Assembly (NCBI GenBank): GCA_013388525.1
Contig: JACAFA010000127.1
Coordinates: 1 to 28,057 of the forward strand
Direction: 5' to 3'
Length of the DNA: 28,057 nt
Source of the DNA: Ignavibacteriaceae bacterium
Lineage (GTDB): Bacteria; Bacteroidota; Ignavibacteria; Ignavibacteriales; Ignavibacteriaceae
Made by a program: the position numbers and the translations under genes. Numbering within the stretch: position 1 is the first letter of the stretch; each line of letters begins with the position of its first letter. Under the pieces are notes generated by a model that was given only the letters and a program-made list of their open reading frames with translations, did no database searches and had not been told where the DNA came from. Shown piece after piece: positions 15,614 through 23,599 of this stretch.

Positions 15614-15907
15614 TCACTTAATATCCTTATCTGGTAACAATTGTTTAAAATTTCTGATTGTCAGAATCGATACTTTTTTGGATTAGATACGATATATAAT
15701 TCTATATTCGCCTTCAAACACTTCTCTTATTGGCGCTCTGTTTGTTTCGGGTACCATTCTACCTCTTTCGGGATTCTTTGCTAATGATTCAACTTTCCTG
15801 AAAATTCTTTCGACCACTTTTTGAGCTGCGACTTTATTGTCAACTGATATATAATCATAAATATCTTCCAATCTTTCTGCTGCCAGAGGTGACCAGAATA
15901 TTTTCAT
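15614..15907 (-). pseudogene. ParE/RelE-family toxin with an in-frame premature stop
   Basis: The intact 74 codons encode MKIFWSPLAAERLEDIYDYI, a QKVVERIFRKVESLAKNPERGR helix and REVFEGEYRIIYRI, a ParE/RelE-type plasmid stabilisation toxin. A TAA at 15685-15683 ends this reading frame, yet translation past it in the same frame gives SKKVSILTIRNFKQLLPDKD and then Ile-Lys to a TGA (15616-15614). That continuation is exactly the conserved C-terminal strand and tail of the family, so a sense codon (most simply GAA or CAA) has mutated to a stop. The shortened product lacks the C-terminal residues that form the active surface in RelE/ParE toxins and is probably inactive. The start is 2 nt after the antitoxin stop, as usual for such operons. 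Confidence 0.85.
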
Positions 15908-15909
15908 AA

Positions 15910-16185
15910 TTAAGCTTTCCTGGCAAACTTTTTCTTCAATTCTTTATGAGATATTTCCTTGCCTTGACTGAGTTGTGCTTCTGCTAATTTTATGTCTTCA
16001 ATAACTTCCAGTTTATCAATCATTGATTGATACTCTGATACATCCAATAATATTGCAGTGCTTTTACCATTTTGAGTAATGATTAAAGGTCTTTTGGTCT
16101 TCTTAACTTTTTCAAAGTAAAAAGCTACTTTGGAACGGAATTCAGAAAGTGGTTGAATATCCTGATCTAATTGTATTTTATGCAT
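15910..16185 (-). CDS. Phd/YefM-family antitoxin
   Basis: 91 residues. The N-terminal half (IQPLSEFRSKVAFYFEKVKKTKRPLIITQNGKSTAILLDVSEYQSM) is the Phd/YefM fold, which binds DNA as a dimer and represses its own operon. The C-terminal part (IEDIKLAEAQLSQGKEISHKELKKKF) is the flexible, charged segment that usually wraps and neutralises the toxin. The gene comes first in a two-gene operon with a ParE-type toxin 2 nt downstream. The ATG has a good ribosome binding site (AGGA, six bases upstream). Because the partner toxin is interrupted, the antitoxin may be on the way to loss, or kept as an anti-addiction factor or regulator. Confidence 0.92.
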   Translation of the reverse strand: MHKIQLDQDIQPLSEFRSKVAFYFEKVKKTKRPLIITQNGKSTAILLDVSEYQSMIDKLEVIEDIKLAEAQLSQGKEISHKELKKKFARKA

Positions 16186-16203
16186 ATTTATTCCTGCTTA
16201 TTT

Positions 16204-16244
16204 ATTGTGCAGATAAACGTACAATATTTTGCACAATATTTCAA
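16204..16244 (-). promoter_or_regulatory. Probable promoter/operator of the toxin-antitoxin operon
   Basis: On the minus strand TTG (16244-16242) and TACGTTTA (16221-16214) are spaced by 20 nt, close to the TTG-N20-TAnnTTTG pattern. They overlap an inverted repeat, ATTGTGC (16204-16210) and GCACAAT (16231-16237), with a related half site GTACAAT between. A palindrome over the promoter fits autorepression by the Phd-like antitoxin; this is inferred. Confidence 0.45.
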
Positions 16245-16257
16245 CTCACAAAATTAT

Positions 16258-16755
16258 TTACTGATAATTAACAAACTGAACAGGAAAATCGAGATCGGCT
16301 TCTTTCACTTTTTGAATAACTAACTGCAGTTCGTCCTTCTTTGCACCCTGAACTCGTATTCTTTCATCCATTATCTGAGCATTAACTTTCAGTCCAAGCT
16401 CTTTTATTAGTTTTGTAATCTTCTTTGCGTTGTCTTTTGATATTCCGCTCTGCAGAGAAATTTTTTGTCGTAATCTACCATTAGCCGCTGGTTCGGGTTC
16501 TTCAAGTTTCATTACTTTGATTGATAATCCGCGTTTTATAAATTTTGTCTGCAGGATATCTATTGACTGTTTACGTGAGTAGTCGTCTTTTGTATTGATA
16601 TTGATCAGCTTATCTTTTTTGTTCAACTCTAGTTCAGTCGCTGAATCCTTTAAATCATATCTCTGATGAATTTCTTTGATTGCCTGGTTTACAGCGTTAT
16701 CTGCTTCCTGGAAATCAATTTCAGATACAATATCAAATGAAGAGTTTTTTGCCAT
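16258..16755 (-). CDS. yajQ: YajQ family cyclic di-GMP/nucleotide-binding protein
   Basis: 165 residues, the family's normal length, starting MAKNSSFDIVSEIDFQEADNA and ending PVQFVNYQ, both near-invariant in YajQ. The central RYDLKDS, INTKDDYSRKQSIDILQTK and FIKRGLS blocks also match. YajQ is a cytoplasmic protein with two RNP-like ferredoxin folds; members in Xanthomonas bind cyclic di-GMP and act with a transcription factor, and others are reported to bind nucleotides or tRNA. The role in this organism is unknown. The ATG has GGAG seven bases... upstream within GGAGATAAA. A second, degraded copy of its last codons lies at 15485-15610, beyond the toxin-antitoxin genes. The gene is divergent from the YhcH gene. 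Confidence 0.95.
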   Translation of the reverse strand: MAKNSSFDIVSEIDFQEADNAVNQAIKEIHQRYDLKDSATELELNKKDKLININTKDDYSRKQSIDILQTKFIKRGLSIKVMKLEEPEPAANGRLRQKISLQSGISKDNAKKITKLIKELGLKVNAQIMDERIRVQGAKKDELQLVIQKVKEADLDFPVQFVNYQ

Positions 16756-16775
16756 TTTATCTCCAATTATTGACT

Positions 16776-16783
16776 CAAATATA
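16776..16783 (-). promoter_or_regulatory. Possible -7 element for yajQ
   Basis: TATATTTG on the minus strand matches TAnnTTTG and is placed to start transcription about 15 nt before the yajQ ATG. No convincing -33 TTG is present at the expected distance, so the assignment is weak. Confidence 0.3.
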
Positions 16784-16834
16784 AATAATTACAGAATGTG
16801 ATATAATTTTCAGCACCAGGTATAATTAATAAAT

Positions 16835-16864
16835 TTTGATTTGATTCAGACCGTTTTATTTTTG
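16835..16864 (+). promoter_or_regulatory. Possible promoter for the YhcH gene
   Basis: TTTG (16835-16838), an 18-nt spacer and TATTTTTG (16857-16864) match the Bacteroidota promoter pattern, about 40 nt before the ATG at 16904. The assignment rests on pattern and position. Confidence 0.4.
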
Positions 16865-16903
16865 CTGTTCAAAATTCAACCTCAACAGATATTGAAGAAT
16901 TAA

Positions 16904-17356
16904 ATGATAATTGATAAAATCGAAAACGCACATCTATATAAAAAGATCGGAGAACGAATAAGCAAGTCATTCGACTACATCAAAACAACTGATCTGAAAA
17001 ATCTACCCACAGGAAAATATCTTATTGACGGAGAAAGAATTTTCGCTTTAGTCAGCGAATACAAAACCAAACCAGAATCCGAAGGAAAACTTGAAGCACA
17101 TAGAAAATATATCGATGTTCAATATCTAATTGAGGGTGAAGAGTTAATGGGATATGCACCACTTAATGGACAAGAAATATTAGATCCATATAAAGAAGAA
17201 AATGATATTATATTTTTTACCGGAGATAAATCATTCACAAAAGTTACTGCAGGAATGTTTGCAATATTTTTCCCGGAAGATGTTCATATGCCGGGAATAA
17301 ATACCGGAAAAATTTCAGATGTTAAGAAGCTTGTAATAAAAGTTCGAACCACTTAA
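16904..17356 (+). CDS. YhcH/YjgK/YiaL family protein
   Basis: 150 residues with the family's metal-site landmarks: EAHRKYIDVQYLIEGEELMGYAPL (about 65-88), the FTGDKSFTKV strand and FPEDVHMPGI (about 126-135). The family forms a cupin-like beta barrel and is linked to sugar metabolism (the sialic acid or 2,3-diketo-L-gulonate gene clusters in Enterobacteria), with a proposed anomerase or related activity that is not firmly established. No sugar catabolic gene is nearby, so context adds little. The ATG has only a weak GAAG ribosome site. It is followed by the DUF1579 gene after 34 nt, so the two may share a transcript. Confidence 0.92.
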   Translation: MIIDKIENAHLYKKIGERISKSFDYIKTTDLKNLPTGKYLIDGERIFALVSEYKTKPESEGKLEAHRKYIDVQYLIEGEELMGYAPLNGQEILDPYKEENDIIFFTGDKSFTKVTAGMFAIFFPEDVHMPGINTGKISDVKKLVIKVRTT

Positions 17357-17390
17357 TTCAATCATCTACAAATTACTTATTGGAGGCTCT

Positions 17391-17975
17391 ATGAAAAACT
17401 TACTGGTTCTTTTTCTCTTCTTTTCTTTCTCATCATTAACATTTCTCAATGCACAGGATGAAGACATGGGTATGGACCCAGAAATGATGAAAGCATGGCA
17501 GGAATATATGACTCCCGGGGCTATGCATGACTTACTTGCCAAAAGTGTTGGTGAATGGAAAACTGAAATTTCATCGTGGATGGATCCAAATATGCCGCCA
17601 ACAGTAACCGAAGGTAAATCAGTCTGCGAAGCAATTCTTGGTGGAAGATTTTTCCATTCTAAAGAGACGGCAAATTTTATGGGAATGCCTTTCGAAGGAT
17701 CAGCAATAACTGGCTACGATAATGCAACCAAAAAATTCTTCAGCTACTGGGTTGACAATATGAGCACGGGTGGAATGGTATTAGAAGGTTCTTATGACGA
17801 AGCCACAAAAACTTTTACGTATGCCGGATCAGGTATGAGCTTCACAGGTGAATATAAAGTCCGTGAAATCATCCAGCACACCAACGATGACGAATCTATG
17901 TTCACGATGTATATGGAAGAAGGCGGAAAACCTGAAATGAAGATGATGGAAATCAAATACACCCGAATAAAATAA
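17391..17975 (+). CDS. Exported DUF1579 family protein
   Basis: 194 residues. A signal peptide (MKNLLVLFLFFSFSSLTFLNAQ) precedes a Met/Asp/Glu-rich stretch and a DUF1579 domain: LLAKSVGEWKTEISSWMDP, EGKSVCEAILGGRFFHSKET, FEGSAITGYDNATKKFFSYWVDNMSTG and the final MMEIKYTRIK. DUF1579 proteins are predicted beta-barrel (calycin-like) proteins of unknown function that may bind a hydrophobic ligand. The ATG has an excellent ribosome site (GGAGG). The gene is convergent with the Fic gene, and a strong hairpin 20 nt after its stop may end its transcript. Confidence 0.9.
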   Translation: MKNLLVLFLFFSFSSLTFLNAQDEDMGMDPEMMKAWQEYMTPGAMHDLLAKSVGEWKTEISSWMDPNMPPTVTEGKSVCEAILGGRFFHSKETANFMGMPFEGSAITGYDNATKKFFSYWVDNMSTGGMVLEGSYDEATKTFTYAGSGMSFTGEYKVREIIQHTNDDESMFTMYMEEGGKPEMKMMEIKYTRIK

Positions 17976-17995
17976 AAATCTTTTTTCTCTTGCGA

Positions 17996-18038
17996 TTTTG
18001 CGCCCCTGCCTACCGTCAAGGCAGGTTGGCGCAAAATT
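17996..18038. repeat. Strong two-part hairpin downstream of the DUF1579 gene
   Basis: ATTTTGCGCC pairs with GGCGCAAAAT (10 bp), enclosing CCTGCCT paired with AGGCAGG (7 bp) around a 7-nt loop, with a two-base bulge. A purine-rich repeat follows (18051-18085), with CGCAAAGACGCAGAGTCGCAAA-like tandem units. Both are typical intergenic repeat types and could act as a transcript end, though no T-run is attached. The nested design suggests one palindrome inserted in another. Confidence 0.7.
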
Positions 18039-18143
18039 GAATCTGTGTATCACGCAAAGACGCAGAGTCGCAAAGTCGCAAAGTAGATTAATAAACCACA
18101 CAAGTTTTATTTTTTCTCTCACCCCTTAAAATCTTTAACAATA

Positions 18144-18252
18144 TGCACAAAATAAGTGCATTTTTATATCAAACGCACAAATTGTTTAGCTTATTGTGCA
18201 CGTCATCAGAAACCTGCACAAACATTGTGCATAAGAGAATGGACCTGCACAA
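18144..18252. promoter_or_regulatory. Cluster of TGCACAA/TTGTGCA heptamers
   Basis: Perfect heptamers occur at 18144-18150, 18194-18200, 18215-18221, 18225-18231 and 18246-18252, plus partial copies (GTGCA 18156-18160; GCACAA 18175-18180), in both orientations. The same heptamer core forms the operator-like palindrome at the toxin-antitoxin promoter (16204-16237). The cluster lies between two convergent genes, where no promoter is expected, so it may be an operator array left from a lost gene or a binding array for a nearby regulator. The function is unknown. Confidence 0.5.
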
Positions 18253-18278
18253 TTTTCTAAATTTTGTACGCTGACTGG

Positions 18279-19355
18279 TTAACTGGAAGATAAAATCTTA
18301 AACAGAGAAATGTTCTTGTAAAGGGTTTCCCGTCCTACGGTTTCAGAAACAAGTATTCCAAGTTCTTCTAGTCTCCTGAGGTACTTGCTGGCGGTATTAC
18401 GCGAAGCAATTTTTTTCTCTTCGAGAATGGCGATCTTACAATAAGGCTGATTGTAGATGACTTCAATTAATTCGTGGGAATAAATGTCCGGAGCTTTTGT
18501 CTTCACTTTTTCAATTACAGAAATATAGTCTTCATAAATGGCATTCACCTTGTTCAATGTAAGAAGAGCAGTACTACGAACGGCTTCGAGCATAAATAAA
18601 ATCCATTTTTCCCAATTACTCTCTTCAGTTACTTCTCTGAGAAATTTGTAATAATCATTTTTATGTTCAAGAATATATTTTGAAAGATATATGACGGGCA
18701 AATCAATTAACTTTTCTTTACATAGATATAAAACGTTCAGTATTCTTCCCGTTCTTCCGTTGCCATCCGTGAAAGGATGAATTGCCTCGAACTGGTAATG
18801 AAGGATCGCCATCTTAATCAAAGGATCAACACTTTTATCATTAAGTGCAACATCAAACCAGTTGTTTAATTTTTCAGTAAGAATTTTTCCGGGTTCAGGC
18901 GGAGTATAGACTATATGGGTGCTGCTTCCAATGTACACCCGAACATTCCTGATTTCTTCCTGCTTCTCTGTAATTTTCTGGAAAATCTCAATTGCAAGTT
19001 TAATAGAATAGTCTGAAGATTTTTTCATTTTAGAAAATGCATTCCACAACGCCTCGCGGTATCTAAGCACTTCTTTTGTTGATGGATCAGTATTCAAATT
19101 CGAAGAGAATGCTTTGTACAGATTATCGTTGGTTGTAAATATATTTTCGATTGTTGAACTATCTTTTGCTTCCTGCAGAACGAGTGTATTAATTAACATC
19201 AATGGATTTGGAATAATTGGTAGTCTGCCTTTCAGTTCTGCCAAAGCTGCCCGGGCTTCCGCAAGCTTTTTATAAACATCAAGAGTTTCCCATCGCTTTT
19301 TATCAGGTAAAAGCAACGGCAGATCATTAAATGGTTGTTTCGTTAAAAAACTCAT
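18279..19355 (-). CDS. Fic family protein (class II, N-terminal inhibitory helix, C-terminal winged helix)
   Basis: 358 residues. Fic enzymes transfer AMP or another nucleotide part to a protein hydroxyl. The catalytic motif HPFTDGNGRTGR (193-204) is complete, including the catalytic His and the anion-binding loop. The N-terminal domain (about 1-95, Fic/DOC N-terminal type) has the inhibitory motif SSTIEN (66-71), matching (S/T)xxxE(G/N), so activity is likely self-restrained. The flap IGSSTHIVYTPPEP lies at about 142-155. The last 80 residues (IYNQPYCKIAILEEKKIASRNTASKYLRRLEELGIL) look like a winged helix-turn-helix, which in this family may bind DNA. The ATG lacks a strong ribosome site. 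It is monocistronic, between mfd and a convergent gene. Confidence 0.94.
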   Translation of the reverse strand: MSFLTKQPFNDLPLLLPDKKRWETLDVYKKLAEARAALAELKGRLPIIPNPLMLINTLVLQEAKDSSTIENIFTTNDNLYKAFSSNLNTDPSTKEVLRYREALWNAFSKMKKSSDYSIKLAIEIFQKITEKQEEIRNVRVYIGSSTHIVYTPPEPGKILTEKLNNWFDVALNDKSVDPLIKMAILHYQFEAIHPFTDGNGRTGRILNVLYLCKEKLIDLPVIYLSKYILEHKNDYYKFLREVTEESNWEKWILFMLEAVRSTALLTLNKVNAIYEDYISVIEKVKTKAPDIYSHELIEVIYNQPYCKIAILEEKKIASRNTASKYLRRLEELGILVSETVGRETLYKNISLFKILSSS

Positions 19356-19451
19356 GAATAATTAATAAAGAAGTTCCTAATTAACTAATAATTAAAAGCA
19401 AACTTAGGAAGTAATGATGCGAGAGGCAAGAGTGCACTTATAATTGATAAT

Positions 19452-22400
19452 TTAATTTCTAAGAAATTCTTTCCCGGAATTTACATCAAAGAGAGTTTTC
19501 ACTTTTTCACTGAAGTTAATTAAGTATTCCAACAAGAGCTCAGGCATTACAAAATTATTCTTTATGACAAGTTTCATCGTTTCGCCTTTCTGTTCAAACT
19601 TAACTGATTCTTTATGTTCAGCAAGAATGAATCGCATCAGCTCAATGAATTTATATTTGTAATATTCTTCTTTTTGTCCTTTGGGGAGAAGAACTGTTAC
19701 AGATTGTTTATTCATAATAATACGTTCGAATAAAGCATACGAAGCATAGTATTTTAATTTAGCAATCATAAGTAGTCTTTTTACCAAAGCGGGAATTGGT
19801 CCGAATCTATCTTCCATTTCTTCTTTCAATTCATCAAGTTCTTGCAGATTTTTTATCCCATATAAAGCAGTATAGAAACTCAATCTGTCTGTCTGTTCGG
19901 GCATATATGTTTCGGGAATTCCAATTTCAAAATATGAATCAATGGTAGGCTCTGTTCTGTCTTCTTTCTGAGGAAGTGTTTTGAAGATTTCCTGGTATTC
20001 CTGATACTTCAACTCTTCAACAGCTTCATCAATCATTTTAATGTAGAGATCAAAACCTATTTCATTAATAAAACCGGATTGCTCTTTGCCAAGAAGATTT
20101 CCTGCCCCTCGAATTTCCAGGTCGCGCATTGAAAGATTAAACCCGGAACCGATTTCTGTATATTCTTCAATTGCCTGAAGCCGTCGAATAGCTTTTTTTG
20201 TTATTCCACTTAAAGACGGAACGATAAAGTAAGCGTAAGCCTGCCGAGTTGATCTCCCTACCCGACCCCGTAACTGATGAAGTTCTGCTAATCCAAATTT
20301 GTCTGCTCTATTTATAATTATCGTGTTCACATTTGGAATATCAAGACCGGATTCAATTATTTTTGTTGACAGAAGAACATCGTACTTTCTGCTGAGAAAA
20401 CCGTGAATTACTTCTTCAAGCTGAGAAGATTTCATTTGTCCGTGAGCAATCCCAATTTTAATATCACGAATATGTTTCCTGAGATAATCTGCAAGCTTTC
20501 CGATTGATTCGACTCTGTCGTGAACAAAATAAACCTGTCCGTTTCTTCTGATCTCGTTATAAATCCATTCCCTTATACTTTTAATATCGAAAGTAGAAAC
20601 TGTTGTGTATATTGGCTGCCTGTTTGGAGGCGGTGTTGCAATTATCGAAAGATCCCGCGCACCAAGCAATGAAAGATTTAATGTTCGTGGAATAGGTGTA
20701 GCCGTTAGAGTTAAAGTATCAACATTAATTTTCAGCTTTCGGAGTTTCTCTTTTGCAGATACACCAAAGCGATGTTCTTCATCAATCATCAGAAGACCAA
20801 GGTCTTTAAACTTTACATCCCCCGATAGTAAACGATGTGTTCCGATAACAACATCAACATTTCCCGACTCTAGTTCTTTAAGAATTTCATTTTGCTCTTG
20901 TTTCGTTTGAAATCTTGAAAGTGCTGCTACCTTCACAGGAAATTGACTAAGTCTGTCCTTAAAAGTATTGTAATGCTGTTCTGCAAGAATTGTTGTGGGT
21001 ACGAGTAAAGCAACTTGCTTACCATCCTGGACAGCTTTGAAAGCTGCACGTACTGCAATTTCTGTTTTACCAAAACCAACATCACCGCATACAAGTCGGT
21101 CCATCGGATTTGGTGCTTCCATATCCGACTTTACTTCCCTTGTTACTTTTTCCTGGTCAGGTGTATCTTCATAAAAGAAAGATGCTTCTAATTCTTTTTG
21201 CCAGATTGTATCTTCGTTAAACTGAAAACCTTTTGTCGATTTCCGTTTTGCATAAAGTTCGATAAGTTCTCTTGCGGCTTCCTTAATTTTCTTTTTGGTG
21301 CGGGTTTTTCTTCTTTCCCATTCACCTGTCCCAAGTGTAGATAATGTGGGTTTAAGATTTTCGTTGGATGAATATTTTTTTACCAGATTCAGATAATTAA
21401 GATTCACATAAACAACGCCGCCTTCAGCATAAAGAAGCTTCATAGATTCCTGTTTGGCTTCACCGATTGCAATAGTTTGTAACCCGGCGTACTTACCAAT
21501 TCCATAATTTTCGTGAACAACAAAATCTCCCTTTTTTATCGAGGCGATGGCTTTGGATTTTGATTTACTATATTTCTTCTTGTGGGGAAGCTTTGAGCGA
21601 TAAGGTTTGTTGAAAATTTGATAATCTGTCAGAAGAAGAATTTTTTCTTTGTTGTGCACGAATCCTTCTTTAATAGCTAATGTTTCCAATTTAATCTTGC
21701 GTGATTCTATCAATCCGGCAAGTTCTGTATTGAATTCTGAGAGAAGTTCGGTTAAACGTAATGTTTGCAGTTCATTTTCTGAAGTTAAAATCACATTGTA
21801 ATTTTTCTCAGAATATTCTTTAAGAACATTGTACAGAATTTTGAAATTTGAATTTATAGTTGGTGCTTCTGAGAACCCAAGTTCAATTCTATCAGAAGAA
21901 ATGGATATTTCATCTTCAATAATCCATCGAACGTTCTCTTTATTAATATTTTCGTTAATACTTTTCATTAACAGATCTTTATTTGCTGACATTGAATCAT
22001 AATTTTCCGAAAACTTATCATCAAATTTCTCTTTGGCTTCCGGAAGATTCATTTCACGTCCTTTACGTACAACCGAGCTATCTGTTTTAACAAAATTATT
22101 TCGAAGCTCAAATAATGATGCAAAAATTATTGGGTTCTTTAAGTAGTTAAATATGTCCGAAATCATTTCATCATTTTGCCCTACCGATCCTGCCAAAGAA
22201 ACGCTTTCAAGCTTTTCAATTGAACGCTGGCTTTCAGGGTCGAAGTACCGGATAGATTCAAGAAAGTCACCATCGAATTCTAATCTTGCAGGGTTTTGTC
22301 CACTGTAAGACCAGAAATCAATTAATGAACCACGTACCGAAAACTCTCCGGGAGCTTCAACGAAAACATCTCTTTGATAGTTAAGCATATTCAGATATTC

Positions 22401-22832
22401 AATCAGATCATCATATTTAATTTTGCTTCCGGTTTGAATAATAGTCGTCGTTTTTTCAACTTGTTCTTTTGCCGGGAGTTTGTGAGTAAGTAACTCATAA
22501 GTTGAAATCAGAACAAACTTTTTCACTCGTGAGATTTTTGTCAACTTTTCCTGAATTACTTCTCTTGAAAAATCATCCAGAAGAATTAACTTGTCTTCAA
22601 GACCAAGTATACTCAGCTCAACAAACAATTCTCCAGCACTTTTAGAATCAGGTACGAGTAATATTATCTGTTCTGAGATTTCTTGAAATTTTAAAATTAA
22701 AAGAGACCTGGAAGCACCATAAAGCGGTGAGCAAAAGAACACCGCAATATTCTCACCAGATTGCTTCAGCTTTATTGCTATTTCATTAAAGTTTGAGATG
22801 TTTAGAATTTTATTTAGATATTCAGATTTCAT
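19452..22832 (-). CDS. mfd: Transcription-repair coupling factor
   Basis: 1126 residues, complete. Mfd displaces RNA polymerase stalled at DNA damage and recruits UvrA. Order of domains: UvrB-like region with PGEFSVRGSLIDFW (about 161-174), RNA polymerase-interacting domain beginning KGDFVVHENYGIGKYAGL (434-451), RecG-like translocase with Walker A CGDVGFGKTE (582-591), Walker B DEEHRFG (684-690; DEEQ is more usual), TATPIPRTL, GLDIPNVNTIIINRAD and QLRGRVGRS, then the TRCF C-terminal domain. The ATG at 22832-22830 has no Shine-Dalgarno sequence and lies only 8 nt after the T-run of a terminator that follows rsmG, so expression may depend on read-through or on a promoter overlapping that hairpin. 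Confidence 0.97.
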   Translation of the reverse strand: MKSEYLNKILNISNFNEIAIKLKQSGENIAVFFCSPLYGASRSLLILKFQEISEQIILLVPDSKSAGELFVELSILGLEDKLILLDDFSREVIQEKLTKISRVKKFVLISTYELLTHKLPAKEQVEKTTTIIQTGSKIKYDDLIEYLNMLNYQRDVFVEAPGEFSVRGSLIDFWSYSGQNPARLEFDGDFLESIRYFDPESQRSIEKLESVSLAGSVGQNDEMISDIFNYLKNPIIFASLFELRNNFVKTDSSVVRKGREMNLPEAKEKFDDKFSENYDSMSANKDLLMKSINENINKENVRWIIEDEISISSDRIELGFSEAPTINSNFKILYNVLKEYSEKNYNVILTSENELQTLRLTELLSEFNTELAGLIESRKIKLETLAIKEGFVHNKEKILLLTDYQIFNKPYRSKLPHKKKYSKSKSKAIASIKKGDFVVHENYGIGKYAGLQTIAIGEAKQESMKLLYAEGGVVYVNLNYLNLVKKYSSNENLKPTLSTLGTGEWERRKTRTKKKIKEAARELIELYAKRKSTKGFQFNEDTIWQKELEASFFYEDTPDQEKVTREVKSDMEAPNPMDRLVCGDVGFGKTEIAVRAAFKAVQDGKQVALLVPTTILAEQHYNTFKDRLSQFPVKVAALSRFQTKQEQNEILKELESGNVDVVIGTHRLLSGDVKFKDLGLLMIDEEHRFGVSAKEKLRKLKINVDTLTLTATPIPRTLNLSLLGARDLSIIATPPPNRQPIYTTVSTFDIKSIREWIYNEIRRNGQVYFVHDRVESIGKLADYLRKHIRDIKIGIAHGQMKSSQLEEVIHGFLSRKYDVLLSTKIIESGLDIPNVNTIIINRADKFGLAELHQLRGRVGRSTRQAYAYFIVPSLSGITKKAIRRLQAIEEYTEIGSGFNLSMRDLEIRGAGNLLGKEQSGFINEIGFDLYIKMIDEAVEELKYQEYQEIFKTLPQKEDRTEPTIDSYFEIGIPETYMPEQTDRLSFYTALYGIKNLQELDELKEEMEDRFGPIPALVKRLLMIAKLKYYASYALFERIIMNKQSVTVLLPKGQKEEYYKYKFIELMRFILAEHKESVKFEQKGETMKLVIKNNFVMPELLLEYLINFSEKVKTLFDVNSGKEFLRN

Positions 22833-22838
22833 CTGGTA

Positions 22839-22867
22839 ATAAAAAAGGGCTCAATATTATTGAACCC
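22839..22867 (-). terminator. Intrinsic terminator between rsmG and mfd
   Basis: On the minus strand GGGTTCAA and TTGAGCCC pair (one G-T pair) around TAATA, then six T residues (22846-22841). It follows the rsmG stop by about 35 nt and ends just before the mfd start codon, a position that could also allow attenuation. Confidence 0.8.
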
Positions 22868-22901
22868 AAATCAAAGTTGGTACTAAGCAGTCTGAATTAT
22901 T

Positions 22902-23585
22902 TTATTTCTGAAGTTCAATTATTACCAACTTTTTTCCTTTTTGATTTCTAATATTAGTTGGCTTATAATGAAGATCATAAACAGTGGATTTTTTTATAAA
23001 TGATTTATACTTTAGTTCGGCTTTCGAAAACTCTTCTGAAAGGTCTCCGCCTTTCATAGCAAACAGAAATGATTTCTCCTTAATCAATGGAATTGCATAT
23101 CGAAAAAGTATAATGAGCGGAACAGTAGCTCTACTAACAATAAGATCAAATGAATTTCCATGTCTGGAAATAAACTCTTCACTTTCAACACGATGATTCT
23201 CTGCAATTACGTTACTGAGTTTTAGTTTATCTATAAAATCCTTAACGGCTTCTACTTTTTTTAAAGTGGAATCAACCAACACGCCTCTGATGTCAGGTCT
23301 CATTATAGCTAATGGGATTCCTGGAAATCCACCACCCGTGCCAATGTCAAGAAACTTGGAAACTTTATCCGGAAGATATTTTGAGATGTAAGCGGAAATA
23401 AAAATATGTTTCTCAACAATAGAATCGATATCACGTTTTGAAATAAGGTTTATCTTTTTATTCTTCTCAACAACAAGTTGAGCGAAATAGGCAAGTCGTT
23501 CAGTTCTGGTAGGTTCAGGATTGAAACCATTTTCCCAGCAAAATATATTTAGTTCTTTAAGATACTGGTCCTGTTTGTCGGCCAT
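22902..23585 (-). CDS. rsmG: 16S rRNA (guanine-N7)-methyltransferase G
   Basis: 227 residues. RsmG (GidB) methylates G527 of 16S rRNA with SAM. The SAM-binding motif LDIGTGGGFPGIPLAI (79-94) is complete; NKKINLISKRD (42-52), VDSTLKKVEAVKDF and VSRATVPL are further RsmG landmarks. The gene starts 14 nt after mnmG, in the classic mnmE-mnmG-rsmG order often found near the origin of replication. The ATG gives MADKQDQYLKEL. No parA/parB follows, as it does in many genomes; a terminator and mfd follow instead. Confidence 0.96.
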   Translation of the reverse strand: MADKQDQYLKELNIFCWENGFNPEPTRTERLAYFAQLVVEKNKKINLISKRDIDSIVEKHIFISAYISKYLPDKVSKFLDIGTGGGFPGIPLAIMRPDIRGVLVDSTLKKVEAVKDFIDKLKLSNVIAENHRVESEEFISRHGNSFDLIVSRATVPLIILFRYAIPLIKEKSFLFAMKGGDLSEEFSKAELKYKSFIKKSTVYDLHYKPTNIRNQKGKKLVIIELQK

Positions 23586-23599
23586 AAAAAAATAAAAAA

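Noticed and set aside
15683..15685. Stop codon in the toxin as programmed read-through
   Set aside because: It is a TAA, the least leaky stop, with no structure nearby; a nonsense mutation is simpler.
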